DNA of 64,000 nucleotides from assembly GCA_025174535.1 (NCBI GenBank), contig JALBUN010000049.1:186001-250000 (forward strand). The letters run 5' to 3'. Positions 62,405-64,000 of this stretch are shown here, one piece after another. The position numbers were made by a program, and so were the translations under genes. This stretch comes from Cantharellus purpuraceus (taxonomy: Eukaryota; Basidiomycota; Agaricomycetes; Cantharellales; Hydnaceae). Position 1 is the first letter of the stretch. Each line of letters starts with the position of its first letter. The notes beneath the pieces are model-generated. The model had not been told where the DNA came from. It made no database searches and saw only the letters and a list, made by a program, of their open reading frames with translations.

Positions 62405-64000
62405 CGATTCGAGAGGGAGCGAGCTAGGCTGGTTGTGACGGGTTTGTCGTGCAGATCATACTACATCTACCTACGTATTCAGTGTAAATGTACGTAGACT
62501 TGCTCAACAGCTAGATCAGGATAGAAGGATACTCGGAGCTCCAATATGTTAACATGTGACTGATGGTCTGTTTCTAGTCAGTACATGCCAAATTCTGGCG
62601 ACATAAAATAAGAACTTACAGTAAGACGCATGTATCGTTCATTAAAGGGTAAGTTGGCATCAGAATTCCTTGCATTCACAACATCTAACCCTATTTCTTT
62701 CAAAAATGATTCGTCAATATTCCGCCCGAGACCCCGGTAAGGTCAGGCTGTATTCTAGCATGTACGGACTCCGAAAGCCATAGGTACAGTAGCGGGCGTC
62801 TCCCGTGGTACACGCGGACCATGTTCACCAGTCATTCATGACCCGATGTCCTTGGCAGACGGGGTACCATCTGTTATCCTCGAGTCAATACCAGTGGTTC
62901 CTCGCGGGTTTCCTATTGTTCGAAATCGCGGGTTCTTTTCATGATGGTAGTTGCAAGATCATCAATCCATGCTTCCTGCAAGTCGGCCGTGGTCAGTGTC
63001 GTTCAGCCTAGACTTCACCGGACTTGACATGTCTCTCGTGAAGGTTTGACGTTTGCAAAGCTCTATGGTCCTCTATGTCGAACTCTCCATTCAATCACTC
63101 AGGCGACTCGAGAATCTTGTATTAATGGTACAAATAGGGTTGCCTCCGCGCCCTACAGTAGGGAGGAACCCTTGAATGATCGGATCACGGCCAGTGCCTC
63201 TTCCATTTCAACTGCAGCTTCTAAAATAAGCCAGATTGAGACCATTGGATCATGACACTTCACCACCTTGGAGGTGTTTAGTTGTTGCGAGCAACTGCAT
63301 CAACAGAATTGAAGCGAAGGCGCACTGGCACTGGCCACCTCTGGTCCTTGTTGATATCATGCCCCGGCTGGACTCGGACAGGAAGACTTGCCGTTGTGCC
63401 TCGGTAGGGTGAAGGCACTGCAAATGCAGAAGCACAGTGAGGAATTGAGGTTTGCAGGAATTAGTTGCTGGTCTTCACCGCTAATCTCGCACCTGGCGCA
63501 GTCACGCGCACGGCCCATCCTGATTTCCCTGACTGATTCTCCACGGCAATAAGATTGCATCACAGTGCGCCTCCAACATCTAGGTCTGTGCCGCGTCGAA
63601 GTCTTGGGACCCATGGCAGTGCTTAATCAAGTGACAAATTTGATATACCCAATGTTATTGTTTCGAAGAAGATTGGTCCAGAAATTACATTTGTGAGGTG
63701 GATCCGATGTTCCTGGAAGAAGCAAAGGTTGGAATAAGTATATCATTGTTCCTTAGGACGTTATCTCTCGCATGGTTGACATGCATGGGATAGTACCGCC
63801 GACAGAACCATCATTATTGAGGGCATGCATACTTAGTTAGCATCTGGTTACCGCATTGGTTTGAGCGTAGAACAGCATGTGACACGGCCTGGGCCGGCCA
63901 AATACTGAAGAACACTAGAACCGCGCAAGGCGCTCGCTAGCTTGAACTTGACCACGATCTACGTTACTGCATTGCTCGCTGCCCGCGTTGTTGATGGCAA
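62405..64000. other. 1.6-kb end of window without a supported gene
   Basis: Short frames (62805-63011 and 63046-63255 plus; 63250-63614 minus) show no recognisable motif or linked exons. A gene starting beyond the window could reach in here. Confidence 0.4.

Overview
The window is nuclear DNA of a filamentous basidiomycete, most likely an agaricomycete. Genes are dense on both strands and split by many 45-70 nt GT-AG introns. The protein set is typical of that group: an Ssp120/nucleobindin-type EF-hand protein, a four-helix membrane protein with a CCCLPVRLG start, Snu114, calnexin, RAMP4, Msi1/RbAp48-type WD40, ATP synthase subunit e, a secreted phospholipase C and a multicopper oxidase. All intron positions were worked out by hand from splice signals, reading phase and known protein families; no transcript evidence was available.

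Layout. 1-5.2 kb: the end of an unknown gene, the EF-hand gene, a broken gene with an in-frame stop, and a membrane protein. 5.2-8.1 kb: no gene I can defend. 8.1-10.4 kb: an F-box-like hypothetical gene. 11.3-19.6 kb: housekeeping genes (Snu114, calnexin, mitochondrial ribosomal uL10m) interrupted by an inverted pair of Tc1/mariner transposase relics at 17.6-18.4 kb. 20.3-48.6 kb: the unusual part, described below. 50.6-56.7 kb: compact housekeeping genes (GFA-type zinc protein, Bmt5-like rRNA methyltransferase, RAMP4, Msi1-type WD40, ATP synthase e). 57.1-62.4 kb: a secreted phospholipase C and a divergent multicopper oxidase. 62.4-64 kb: nothing recognised.

The 28-kb central block is a cluster of three paralogous genes of a family I do not recognise. 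They share a roughly 115-residue N-terminal domain (hallmarks TDQPCG-x-FGR, an L-x-x-GTE boundary, then D/EC-x-x-Y-[VI]-[VIM]-R-[YF]-x-[LI]-RN). They also share two introns at the same place and phase, and a histidine-rich stretch after the domain. Gene C (231 aa) stops soon after. Gene B (1,435 aa) and gene A (6,552 aa over 15 phase-consistent exons) carry very long Ser/Thr/Gln-rich repeat tails. No signal peptide or membrane segment is evident, so an intracellular scaffold, filament or plug is my best guess, but that is inference only.

A recent direct segmental duplication of about 2.3 kb links A and B and forms the C-terminal half of B. B and C are divergently transcribed from a shared 355-bp promoter region. 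Within gene A whole exons behave as repeat units, so the locus seems to have grown by repeated internal duplication.
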